Part shown: piece by piece, positions 9,927 through 17,852 of the stretch
How the letters are laid out: the number at the start of each line of letters is the position of its first letter
Numbering within the stretch: the stretch's first letter is position 1
NCBI GenBank assembly: GCA_030248195.1
Contig: JASAND010024069.1
Coordinates: 1 to 64,000 of the forward strand
From: Trissonchulus latispiculum
Lineage: Eukaryota; Nematoda; Enoplea; Enoplida; Ironidae
DNA length: 64,000 nucleotides
Reading direction: 5' to 3'
Notes under the pieces: generated by a model
Seen by the model: the letters and a program-made list of their open reading frames with translations, nothing else
The model's database searches: none
What the model was told of the DNA's origin: nothing
Made by a program: the position numbers and the translations under genes

Positions 9927-11328
9927 CTTCTTCACTGATCCAACTGTTAAATTTATCTGGATATCCTAGCCACTTTACTAGAAATTCTGTTTTACCTCTG
10001 CGTCGTCGTCTTTTTATGACCTTCTCCACCCAATAACTGTCAGGTTTAACTACCGATTGCAATTCAGGTTCATAGAAAACGCCTTGTACTGGTTCATCTT
10101 GTAAATCAACAAGGTGATACATTGCAGGAAATGAATTTGTTGTAGTTTTTGCAATTTTAAGCAATTCCTCTGACTAATTTGGTAAATATCCTTTATCAAA
10201 AATGCCTTTTGCCTTGCTTATTCTCACAATATCTCCATCTTGCATCTTTGCATTTGCAAACGGTTGTTTACCATACAATTTGTGGTACAGGATCAGAGGC
10301 TTCTGTAGGGCTCATTCCAATACTGGAATGCTTAGTGTTGTTATACGCATCAACAAAATGCTGCAGCACATCTAGACATCTGTAGTTTCTGGTTTTGGTA
10401 AAATGCTTCCATAGCTTATTCTTAATAGTCCGGTTGAACCGTTCAACAATACTACATTTAATGTCAGGATTGTCGCAAGTGTAGTCGTGGATATTGTTTT
10501 CCTTGACAAGCTGCTGGAATAGTCTATTTTGAAATTCCTTTCCCCTATCAGACTGAAGCTTTTCAGGACTCCTTTCAGACTGTAGGATTCGTTGAAATGC
10601 TTTGTAAATATTACAGCCACTTTTCGATTTAGTTGGTACAACCCATGCAAACTTTGAAAATACATCAATGCAAGTCAGCAAGAACTTATGATGATGACCA
10701 TCATTGTCGTCGTCTATTCTTGACATATCTGCAAGGTCAACTTGCCACAGCTTATCAACGCCATCTACAAAGCATCTTCTTCTAGAATAATTGCGACGAA
10801 TAGGTTTATGTAGAGTACAGGTGTGTTGCTTCTTTAACCAATCTTTGACCATAGGATAACGTGGGGGGACCCCCCCCAGACCGACAAAAAACGGGTAGAC
10901 CCCCTAAGCGAAAAGGAAAAAGGGCACACCCTCTCGTCCAGAAAGGAAAAAAGGGTAGACCCCTCAGCGATTTTTACTAAAAATTGCTAATTTTTTAGCA
11001 AATTTTGGCGATTTTTTCAAAAACTTTCTTGAAAGTCGCTAAAAATTGTCGTTTTTTACTAATTTTTGGTCAGAAACGTTAAAAATCCGCAATTTTTACT
11101 AATTTTGAGGCAGATCCCCTTAAAATTTTGGAATTTTTCAGGGGTAGACCCCTCGCCGTGGTCGGGGTAGACCCCCCAGAATCGGATCCCGTGTTAATGT
11201 ATGTCTTTGACTATAGCAAAAGTGATTCCTGCGTGTTTGGATTTGACGAACTTGTACAGTTTCAATGGACCGGAATATGCCACAGGACTTGTAGGAGTAT
11301 AGTAGTAGTAGGCTAAAGTGCCTTCCAT
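9898..11328 (-). pseudogene. Polinton integrase with chromodomain, interrupted
   Basis: This is a retroviral-type (rve) DDE integrase. The N-terminal zinc/helical part starts at the ATG at 11328 and is cut after about 39 residues by a 354-bp insert (10850-11203). The catalytic core resumes at 10849: Gln-Val-Asp-Leu-Ala-Asp-Met, Thr-Cys-Ile-Asp-Val-Phe-Ser-Lys, Gln-Ser-Asp-Arg-Gly-Lys-Glu-Phe and the Ile-Val-Glu-Arg-Phe-Asn-Arg-Thr helix. A frameshift at about 10268 and a TAG at 10174-10176 separate it from the C-terminal chromodomain (9898-10164: Tyr-Trp-Val-Glu-Lys-Val-Ile, Leu-Val-Lys-Trp-Leu-Gly-Tyr, Asn-Ser-Trp). The family inserts element ends with a 6-bp staggered cut, matching the CATAAT duplication. 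At least three independent lesions make it inactive. Confidence 0.9.
10850..11203. mobile_element. Small insertion with 8-bp TSD inside the integrase gene
   Basis: Flanked by a perfect duplication TCTTTGAC (10842-10849 and 11204-11211). The tips are weakly inverted: CATAGGATAACGTGGG against CATACATTAACACGGG. The body holds several GGGTAGACCCC palindromes and runs of TTTTTACTAAAAATTGC-type sequence. The 8-bp duplication fits hAT or a related superfamily; no ORF. It splits a reading frame that is otherwise colinear with the integrase family. Confidence 0.8.
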
Positions 11329-11723
11329 TTTATCTTTTTTAAAGCCAGACCAGTTCCAGTCTGAAGTGTTCGACGTAGAGCGTCAAATGAAATTTCACCT
11401 CTCTCGTTGACCTTAAAATCAGGGATGCTTCGCAAATGTGTAATTAGTTTTTCACCTGTTGATTGAAGGCTTTTTGGTAGCGTAGCATAAATAGGATCGA
11501 TCTGTTCAGGCTCAGAATGCTGAGGAGTTATTTGATGCTGCTTTACTTGAATTTCTTGTCCCTTGACTTTTAGCAAACGTCTTCTGTAGTCCTTTTGGCT
11601 ATAAAGAGCCAATTTGACGTCGCTAGGGTATTTTCGCTTCCGCATCGTTCTTTCCATGTCCAAGTCAGCTTCTTTCATATGCTGCTCAAAGTAATCTGGT
11701 CGAACTAGTATAGAGTATTCCAT
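11313..11723 (-). CDS. Conserved Polinton protein, function unknown
   Basis: A 136-residue intact ORF, rich in Lys/Arg and Gln. It has an N-terminal Tyr-Ser-Ile-Leu-Val-Arg-Pro strand, a basic Met-Arg-Lys-Arg-Lys segment, a Leu-Pro-Lys-Ser-Leu-Gln helix and a C-terminal Ile-Ser-Phe-Asp-Ala-Leu stretch. Proteins of this size and pattern recur in animal Polintons between the ATPase block and the integrase, probably as virion-associated proteins, but I cannot assign a role. Its stop overlaps the integrase start by 16 nt, and its ATG abuts the stop of the next upstream gene. Confidence 0.6.
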   Translation of the reverse strand: MEYSILVRPDYFEQHMKEADLDMERTMRKRKYPSDVKLALYSQKDYRRRLLKVKGQEIQVKQHQITPQHSEPEQIDPIYATLPKSLQSTGEKLITHLRSIPDFKVNERGEISFDALRRTLQTGTGLALKKIKWKAL

Positions 11724-12061
11724 TATCGTTTGAGTACCAGATCAGTAACTAGACCACCAACAACACCCAATAACGGAGCAAGCAAACCAGGTAAGAATCT
11801 TCCTTGTTGGACAATTAACTTTTTAGATTGAATACTCTTTTGTTTATCTCTCAATTCACGTAAAATTTTTCGGTGTCGCTTCAAACGGTGTAAATGTTCT
11901 TCAGGAAGCATAAAATTGCCAGATAGTACATTTTCAATACAGTCACATATGGTTTTTATTAACTCTGGATTTGAGTTTTCAATAATACCACGCCCCTGCT
12001 TTAGATTACACTTACAGAGGACTTTTAGGTAGTCTACGTGCTTTTCAAATCGTTTCGCCAT
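11723..12061 (-). CDS. Conserved Polinton basic protein with hydrophobic C-terminus
   Basis: An intact 112-residue ORF. Residues 1-85 are basic helices (Lys-Arg-His-Arg-Lys-Ile-Leu-Arg-Glu-Leu-Arg region). The C-terminus is Gly-rich and hydrophobic (Phe-Leu-Pro-Gly-Leu-Leu-Ala-Pro-Leu-Leu-Gly-Val-Val-Gly-Gly). This layout is typical of a small protein found next to the packaging ATPase in many animal Polintons and adintoviruses, suggested to be a core or membrane-active virion protein. A TATA-like box lies at 12101-12115, about 40-55 bp before the start. Confidence 0.65.
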   Translation of the reverse strand: MAKRFEKHVDYLKVLCKCNLKQGRGIIENSNPELIKTICDCIENVLSGNFMLPEEHLHRLKRHRKILRELRDKQKSIQSKKLIVQQGRFLPGLLAPLLGVVGGLVTDLVLKR

Positions 12062-12100
12062 AGTGAATTAGTGGATTAGTAGATTATTCAATGCATCTTA

Positions 12101-12115
12101 GCCCTTTTTATGTAC
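12101..12115 (-). promoter_or_regulatory. TATA-like box before the basic protein gene
   Basis: Reads GTACATAAAAAGGGC on the - strand, 40-54 bp before the ATG at 12061. Shares the TAAAAAG core with boxes before three other Polinton 1 genes and PolB. Confidence 0.5.
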
Positions 12116-12782
12116 TTTTCAGTTTATAGATGCCATTAAACTCGTTTGGAAATATCGTAGATCGTAATCTGAAATCATCTGGAGTGTTTTGATCCAAGTC
12201 AATTAGCAGATAGCCATGGGGTTTAAGGGTAGCATGACTATAGGCTTTCATAAACCCATCTACTTTACCAGGAAACATTTGCTTAGCCAGATTGATTGGA
12301 GTTAGTTTATCGGCAGGATTCTTCATTAATATTATATACTGAGCATTTATTCTGCTAGTTCTTTTTTTATCATAGAAAATATCTTGAGTGATATGGACCA
12401 CGCTACACGACCAATGATGACATCCTCGAGTAAACAGTTCAATAAGTTTGGAATTTCTCTGTACTTCAGTCATTAAATCATCGAGCACTATTAACGTAGG
12501 TTTACCTGTTTTTAATTCATCCAAGCTGGGTATTCCATGATGAAACTCAACTTCTGAAAGATTATCATAGGCATCTTGCCACTCACTGTAACACCATAGG
12601 ATCCGCTGTGGAGGGGGATTAATCATTTCATTCGCAAAATGTATAAGTTTAGATACAAATGTTGTTTCACCTACTTTTGTAGGCGCAGCTACAATACAGG
12701 TAAAGGGTTGTTGAAATTTAAGAAACGGTGTAGCAATCATAACTGTTTCGACCCTGCCAAAGGTCTCATCAAGTGACTTCAA
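12108..12782 (-). CDS. FtsK/HerA-type DNA packaging ATPase
   Basis: A 224-residue ORF without stops or frameshifts. It is the genome-packaging ATPase of Polintons, related to A32 of large DNA viruses, which drives DNA into the capsid. The P-loop lies at residues 32-41 (Ala-Ala-Pro-Thr-Lys-Val-Gly-Glu-Thr-Thr) and Walker B at 97-102 (Leu-Ile-Val-Leu-Asp-Asp). A downstream Asp-Ile-Phe-Tyr-Asp-Lys-Lys segment and a C-terminal Met-Phe-Pro-Gly region also fit the family. The invariant P-loop Lys is Glu (residue 39), and the first Gly is Ala, so the encoded enzyme should not hydrolyse ATP normally. A TATA-like box precedes it. Confidence 0.88.
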   Translation of the reverse strand: MKSLDETFGRVETVMIATPFLKFQQPFTCIVAAPTKVGETTFVSKLIHFANEMINPPPQRILWCYSEWQDAYDNLSEVEFHHGIPSLDELKTGKPTLIVLDDLMTEVQRNSKLIELFTRGCHHWSCSVVHITQDIFYDKKRTSRINAQYIILMKNPADKLTPINLAKQMFPGKVDGFMKAYSHATLKPHGYLLIDLDQNTPDDFRLRSTIFPNEFNGIYKLKST

Positions 12783-12813
12783 CGGCTGTCACTACAGTTT
12801 TTTCATCTTTTTA

Positions 12814-12830
12814 CTAATTCACAAGCACAT
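12814..12830 (-). promoter_or_regulatory. TATA-like box before the packaging ATPase
   Basis: Reads GAATTAGTAAAAAGATG on the - strand, 32-48 bp before the ATG at 12782. Confidence 0.45.
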
Positions 12831-12870
12831 TCATCACACATAACGCAATCAATGCAAAATATTATAACTG

Positions 12871-13366
12871 TTATTTTTCATTTACAATTTCTTCTCTAAT
12901 CTTCATTAGGATTTCACCAAGTTTATTCTTGCCTACCCACTGAGATGTATCACTGATGGTAGGTTCACTTATATCCATTCCATTAGCCCAATATGAATCA
13001 TGTTTCGTTGCTTCTGCGAGGATATCCTTTCCAGTGTCCTTCAAGAGCTTCTCAATTTCAGGGTGTTGACATATCTTTTCTTTCACTGCGAACGACATTA
13101 CGCTGTCTGTAATTTGAAGCCAGCGCTCTTCGTTATATCCTTCAACTACCCAATTGTTTAGCGACTGATGGTGACCAAATAGCCATAATCTGATCATAAG
13201 CCTTAAAATCGTTGAAATACCTAGCTTTTGCAGCTTGGTAATATGGTTCCACGTTGCGGTATACCACACATTGGATAGTGAAAGGCGCTCTATAAAAGTT
13301 GCTGAATGGATGCCACCCAGAGTAGAATAAAGTAATCATTTTACTATCCACTCCTTTAATTCGCAA
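12871..13366 (-). pseudogene. NADAR-domain protein, single frameshift
   Basis: Two overlapping frames make one NADAR domain (YbiA-like). The first (13366-13142) has Phe-Tyr-Ser-Gly-x-x-Pro-Phe-Ser-Asn-Phe-Tyr, Val-Glu-Pro-Tyr-Tyr-Gln-Ala-Ala-Lys-Ala and ends at a TAG. The second (from about 13150 to 12871) continues with Tyr-Asn-Glu-Glu-Arg-Trp, a Leu-Lys-Asp-Thr-Gly helix, the Glu-Ala-x-x-x-Asp-Ser-Tyr-Trp-Ala-Asn-Gly motif and Trp-Val-Gly-Lys-Asn-Lys-Leu-Gly-Glu-Ile-Leu-Met. A one-base change at about 13142-13160 separates them. NADAR proteins act on ADP-ribosyl derivatives; some bacterial members remove ADP-ribose from guanosine. It sits in the - strand gene block between the ATPase and a zinc-finger gene, so it belongs to the element. 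It is not a standard Polinton gene. Confidence 0.85.
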
Positions 13367-13428
13367 AGTATTTTTGTAGGCTCAGAGATTGTTTTTGTCT
13401 CAGGTTTGTGAGATTCCGTTTTGTGCTT

Positions 13429-13563
13429 TTAAAGAGATCGTAGCGTTTTGAATTCTTCTCCACAACATGTTTTAGCTTTTGAATGTTCCTTTATAACGTG
13501 ACGTCTCCTTTCAAATTTATCAAGAAAAGTCTTCGCGCACTGAGTACACTTGAAGAGAGCCAT
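13429..13563 (-). CDS. 44-residue C2H2 zinc-finger protein
   Basis: A small ORF starting at ATG 13563. Residues 4-27 form one C2H2 finger (Cys6, Cys9, His22, His27, spacing C-x2-C-x12-H-x4-H). A Cys-Cys pair follows at about residues 32-33, and the protein ends Leu-Arg-Ser-Leu-stop. The finger resembles the N-terminal fingers of the element's own PolB, so it may derive from them. It could bind DNA, RNA or protein. A TATA-like box (13611-13626) lies 48-63 bp upstream, which supports expression as its own gene. Confidence 0.65.
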   Translation of the reverse strand: MALFKCTQCAKTFLDKFERRRHVIKEHSKAKTCCGEEFKTLRSL

Positions 13564-13610
13564 TTTAAAAACACGACCGCACTCGACAAAGACAAAAGTA
13601 TAAAATGAAA

Positions 13611-13626
13611 GGCTTTTTATTAACTC
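13611..13626 (-). promoter_or_regulatory. TATA-like box before the zinc-finger gene
   Basis: Reads GAGTTAATAAAAAGCC on the - strand; the first 15 bases are identical to the box at 14217-14233. Confidence 0.6.
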
Positions 13627-13658
13627 AGAGTCAGAATAACTTATGATGAGTCATAATG

Positions 13659-13672
13659 GCGCAATATTGCGC
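13659..13672. promoter_or_regulatory. 14-bp palindrome, copy 1
   Basis: GCGCAATATTGCGC, a perfect palindrome repeated exactly at 14636-14649. It lies between the zinc-finger and membrane-protein genes. Candidate binding site for a dimeric factor. Confidence 0.5.
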
Positions 13673-13718
13673 AATCACACAAAAAGCCAAGGTTCCTACA
13701 CAATAGTAATATTTAGTT

Positions 13719-14177
13719 TTATCGTTTTACTTCATAAGTCTTTAACAAATCTTCTCGAGTTATATGAATATGTCCAATGCTAGCAAACATCACTTGCTGC
13801 TCATCCACCAGGCAAAGTTGAACGTCAAATCTCTCAGCAATAAAGGGACATAATAAGCTGTCAGTCTCGGCTAATGGACAATCTTTCCCATTGAAACACT
13901 GCCACAAAGACTCTTGAATCTTGTGAAATTGTTTAAGTGGATATACACGACTTATTGCATCCTGTTTGATTCCAACCATTCCATCAGGTAGCAGTTCCAC
14001 TGTAATTGGATTGAACGTTGAATTCTTCCCGCTATGTTCGTTTAAATGTCCTTTCTGTGTGCACACAATTATTAAAGTTGTTATTGTAACTATGAAAATT
14101 GTCCCTAACAGACCATACAAAGCATAAACAGTACACTTGCTTTGAAATATTTGTTGTTTTTCCATTCTACACTCCAT
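13719..14177 (-). CDS. Single-pass membrane protein of Polinton 1, unknown function
   Basis: A 152-residue intact ORF and the first gene of the leftward block. Residues 1-15 are polar and basic, 16-39 form one strong transmembrane helix (Leu/Ile/Val/Thr-rich), and the remaining 113 residues would be on the other side. These include four Cys (two in Trp-Gln-Cys-Phe-Asn-Gly-Lys-Asp-Cys) that could pair. The layout fits a signal-anchored, type II membrane protein. I do not recognise a family. A TATA-like box lies 40-56 bp upstream. Confidence 0.6.
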   Translation of the reverse strand: MECRMEKQQIFQSKCTVYALYGLLGTIFIVTITTLIIVCTQKGHLNEHSGKNSTFNPITVELLPDGMVGIKQDAISRVYPLKQFHKIQESLWQCFNGKDCPLAETDSLLCPFIAERFDVQLCLVDEQQVMFASIGHIHITREDLLKTYEVKR

Positions 14178-14216
14178 TGTTAACAGATTCTACAAAATAA
14201 AAACTAGCTTCTATCT

Positions 14217-14233
14217 GTGCTTTTTATTAACTC
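14217..14233 (-). promoter_or_regulatory. TATA-like box before the membrane-protein gene
   Basis: Reads GAGTTAATAAAAAGCAC on the - strand, 40-56 bp before the ATG at 14177. Same sequence as the zinc-finger gene box. Confidence 0.6.
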
Positions 14234-14355
14234 AAAGCTTAGTCAAACAATCAAGGCAATCTGCTTACACACATTGACTTTCATATGGCAGGCTGTTCAT
14301 GCCTTCTTGCTCCTGCTTTAGTCTACATAAACCTGCTTTAGGTGTAAGCATTAAA

Positions 14356-14435
14356 GTCAGGATGGCCGAGTGGGCTAAGGCGGTGTATTCAAGCCTAGAT
14401 TAACCCAAGTGGTGGGTCGAATCTCAGATCGGAAT
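14356..14435 (+). pseudogene. tRNA-Leu(CAA)-like remnant
   Basis: The 5' half GTCAGGATGGCCGAGTGG matches a eukaryotic tRNA-Leu acceptor/D arm with an intact A box. The loop TTCAAGC would give anticodon CAA, and GTGGGTCGAATCTCA resembles a T arm. The anticodon stem and 3' acceptor do not pair, so it is a remnant. It lies between the divergent gene blocks of Polinton 1. Confidence 0.5.
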
Positions 14436-14494
14436 ATTTATTTGTTATCATTCGAAATATTTATTTGTTCTAAAAGTTGGATAAAAAAATTTTT

Positions 14495-14650
14495 AAAGAT
14501 AGATCATCTTGTTGCTATGGCAACAGACGTTGCGCAACCTTGCACAATAGGTGAGTCATCTGACACGTATGAGAGTTTTTGAAATGTTGGCTTATTACAA
14601 AGATAGATCATCTTGTTGCCATGACAACAAAAGTTGCGCAATATTGCGCA
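14495..14650. promoter_or_regulatory. Direct repeats and palindromes before PolB
   Basis: Two copies of an AAAGATAGATCATCTTGTTG block (about 14498 and 14600) are each followed by an imperfect palindrome (GTTGCTATGGCAAC; TTGTTGCCATGACAACAA) and by GTTGCGCAA. The second copy runs into the 14-bp palindrome GCGCAATATTGCGC at 14636-14649. The position between divergent gene blocks suggests a control or replication-associated region. Confidence 0.5.
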
Positions 14651-14679
14651 AAATGACAAGAAAAGATTCAGTTTCGAAA

Positions 14680-14691
14680 GACATAAAAAGG
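14680..14691 (+). promoter_or_regulatory. TATA-like box before PolB
   Basis: Reads GACATAAAAAGG, about 45 bp before the first zinc-finger codons of PolB. It has the same core as the leftward boxes. Confidence 0.4.
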
Positions 14692-14721
14692 TTAGTCAAT
14701 TGATCATTTTGCAAGCTAGAA

Positions 14722-17678
14722 GTATTTCGCGTTTTCAGTGCTCTCTCTGTGCTAAGCTGTTTTCACAGCGATATGATATGCTAAGACATGTGCGTGAAGT
14801 GCATGAGAAGCATTGTTTATATGCTTGTGGGAGTTGTGGAAAATTATTTGCTCGCCGAAACAATTTAAAGGAACATGAACTAACACATTCCTGTGTTAGA
14901 GTATTTGCACAGCCTCAAGAAAAGATCAAGCCTACCAGCGAATTTGTTTTTATTCCCAAAGATCACGGTCGATATCAGAATGTCAAAACGTTTACTCTGG
15001 AATCAGATTACTTATGGGTTGATTTATGGGAAATGTATACGAAGTTGAAGAAAAGCTTGAAAGCTACATCATCAACGATACTACAGGACCTCAGCTGCTT
15101 CAAGTTTGATTTGATTTTACGGATTACATTTGAAAAGGCAACTGATCCTGACGAGACTATTACCTGCTATTTTCATAGCAGTGTACATCGCATTGTTAAT
15201 GGACGTGAAATCGGTGGAATGATATTGCAGTCATTCAAAAATTTAAACAAGAAGATGGAGGACCTTATGGAGCGTGGAAGTGGATGGGTTGTCAAATCAA
15301 TTGATAATTTGGACTTACATGTGTCCAAATACGAACCTGTCCGCGGATGTTCTTATTTACCTTTGCCTTCTAAATTACAAAACAAGAAGGCTATTGTTAA
15401 CATCAAAAATAGCGATGATAAATGTTTTGTGTGGAGTATGTTGGCAGCATTACACCCCGTCAGCAGAACTGATCATGCTTGCAGAATTTCTAAATATGAA
15501 CCTTATGCTGAAGAACTCAATTTTGACGGAATCGATTTCCCAGTTAAAATGGAAGATGTCCCAAAATTTGAATCAATTAATGTTTATGGGTACGACGAGA
15601 AGCTGATAATTTTACACATATAAAAAAAGAAGGCTGAACGGAAAATCAGCTTACTGTTACTGAAAAATCAACACTATTGTTGGCTAAAGGACCCTGACCG
15701 TTTCTTTCATACAGAAACCAAGAACAACCAAGAACAAGAATCGGCGATTTCAATGTCATTACTGTTTATGCATGTTTAACAAAAGGGAGAAGCGAGATAA
15801 GCATATGGAAAGATGTGAAAATCCTGATATGGAATGCATTGAAATGCCGCAAGAAAGGTGGTTACATTTCAAAAATTATCACAAGATGCAACGACAACCA
15901 TATATTATTTATGGTGACTTTGAATGCATTCTGGAGAAGATTGCTGGCTGTGAACAGAACCCTCAGACATCCTAAACTATGAAGTATCAACAGCATAAAC
16001 CATGTGGGTATGATATGGCTGAAGTGATGGGATGCTGCTATGACACACAGAAACTGGGTCGAATTGATCTGTATCGAGGAGAAGGACTGTATGGAACGAG
16101 TTCAAAATGAAAACATTAGGAGACTACCACGATCTATACTTGGAAACTGATGTTCTCTTACTTGGAGACGTTTTTGAAAATTTTAGATACTTTTGCCTAT
16201 ACAACTATCATTTAGATCCTGCGCACTATTTTACATCACCATCATTTTCTTGGGACGCTTGCTTAAAGATGACTGGAGTAGAGCTAGAACTGCTACAAGA
16301 TCCTGACATGTATACGTTTCTAGAAAGAGGGATTCGCGGTGGTGTATCTGTGATTAGTCATAAATACGCTAAAGCAAATAATTCCCTAGCACCTGATTAT
16401 GACCTCCCAACTTTACCGACGACCTGGATTACCTACTTGGATGCAAATAATTTATATGGGTGGACCATGGCAGAGTCGCTGCCTTTGAAAGACTTTAAAT
16501 GGATCTATGATCCGATAGAGGTTCAGACTGTACCTGATGATTCTCCTACTGGTTACATAATGGAAGTAGATTTGGAATTTCCTGACTCTCTACATGAATT
16601 ACACAACGATTATCCTTTGGCTGTTGAAAAGATGCAGATTACTGACGAAACGTTATCTCCCTATTCACGCGAAGCGAAAGAAAAGTTGAAAATTAAGAGA
16701 GGTAAAGTCAGGAAGCTTGTCCCCAATTTATATGAAAAAGAGCACTATATTGTGCACTATCGAAATCTCAAGCTCTACTTGGAGCTAGGGCTGAAACGGA
16801 CAAAAATACATCGAGCTCTAGCTTTTACCCAATCAGAATGGATGGCCCCTTATATTCTATTCAATACCGAACAAAGAAAGAAGGCAAAGGACAACTTTGA
16901 AAAGGATCTATTTAAACTGTTTAATAACAGCGTATTTGGGAAAACGATGGAAAACGTCCGCAACTACATCGATATTAAACTTGTCATCGATGAAAAGAAG
17001 GTGACGAAACTGACAAGGAAGAATGAGTACAGTGGATTTAAGGTGATTGGTGAAAGTTTATGAGCCGTAAAAATGAAAAGACCTACAGTGGAGCTGTGTA
17101 GACCCATCTACGTGGGGTTTACTGTATTGGACTTATCGAAATGGCTCATGTACAGTTTTCACTATAAATATGTGAAAAATAAATATGGGTTCTTGATGAC
17201 AAATACTGACAGCCTAATCTACTGTATCCAGACAGATGATATCTATGAAGATATGGTAAAGGATGCTCACTTGTTTGATGGGAGCGATTATCCTAAAGAT
17301 CATAAATGTCATGACGTCACAAATAAGTAGGTGATGGGAAAGATGAAAGATGAAATGGCGGGAAGGACAATTTGGGAATTTGCTGGGTTGAGGTCAAAAA
17401 GGTATAGCATATTGGATACGGAAGGAAAGGAAAAGAAGAGAGCAAAAGGAGTTAAGAAAGAGGTGGTATCGAAAAGAATCACACATCAGCTGTACAAGGA
17501 TACCCTACTTGACGGGTCTCAACATAAACATTTGATGAGAAGTATAAGAAGCGATGGTGGAGAAATTAACAGCATTATACGGAATAAGACTAGCCTTAGT
17601 GCTTTTGACGATAAACGTTACATTTTAAATGACGGTTATTGTAGTTTTGCATATGGTAATTGTAATGTTATGCAGTAA
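14722..17678 (+). pseudogene. Protein-primed DNA polymerase B, Polinton 1 (broken)
   Basis: The N-terminus has two C2H2 fingers (Phe-Gln-Cys-x-x-Cys, Tyr-Ala-Cys-x-x-Cys). The codon before Ser-Arg-Phe-Gln-Cys is ATT, so no ATG start is visible. The middle has the Asn-x-x-Asp-Asp-Lys-Cys-Phe-x-Trp segment; ExoI is Tyr-Gly-Asp-Phe-Glu-Cys near 15912. Motif A is Tyr-Leu-Asp-Ala-Asn-Asn-Leu-Tyr-Gly (about 16435), motif B Asn-Asn-Ser-Val-Phe-Gly-Lys-Thr-Met (16920), and motif C reads Thr-Asn-Thr-Asp-Ser (17205), with Asn in place of the first Asp. Breaks: frameshifts near 15600 and 15770, TAA at 15973-15975, loss of a large part of the exonuclease region at about 16105, TGA at 17061-17063 and TAG at 17328-17330. 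This family replicates the linear element from a terminal protein. Confidence 0.9.
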
Positions 17679-17681
17679 AAT

Positions 17682-17852
17682 GTTGTAAAAAATAAAGAAA
17701 ATAAAAAAAGAAAAAACCGTAACGGTTGCCTAGCCGTCTGATGAAGCCCTGTGGCGGGGGTCGAAACGGTAATTACCATGAGGAGCTCCAAATGTCTGTG
17801 TGAATCTCCTGAGGGCAAATTCCTGGCGCAGAACCGGCATTTTTTAGCTACT
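17682..17852 (-). repeat. Polinton 1 right terminal inverted repeat
   Basis: Inverted copy of 6262-6425 with a few indels (for example an extra TAATTACC block). It ends TAGCTACT next to the CATAAT duplication. Confidence 0.9.

Larger units (their letters stand above)
6262..17852. mobile_element. Polinton/Maverick element 1 (11.6 kb)
   Basis: The element begins AGCAGCTAAAAA and ends with the inverted form, as Polintons typically start with AG. A perfect 6-bp duplication CATAAT flanks it (6256-6261 and 17853-17858), and the related empty site at about 55108-55113 confirms the boundaries. TIRs of about 165 bp lie at 6262-6425 and 17682-17852. Eleven genes on the - strand read leftward from 14177; PolB reads rightward from about 14.7 kb. 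The set includes integrase, PolB, packaging ATPase, adenain-like protease, major and minor capsid proteins, plus TBP-like, NADAR and zinc-finger accessory genes. Most carry lesions, so this is an inactive old copy of a virus-like transposon. Confidence 0.95.

Noticed and set aside
14634..14730. A short intron (14691-14739) at the start of PolB 1
   Set aside because: GTTAGT and TTTTCAG are present, but the join puts the zinc-finger codons out of frame with the upstream ATG.
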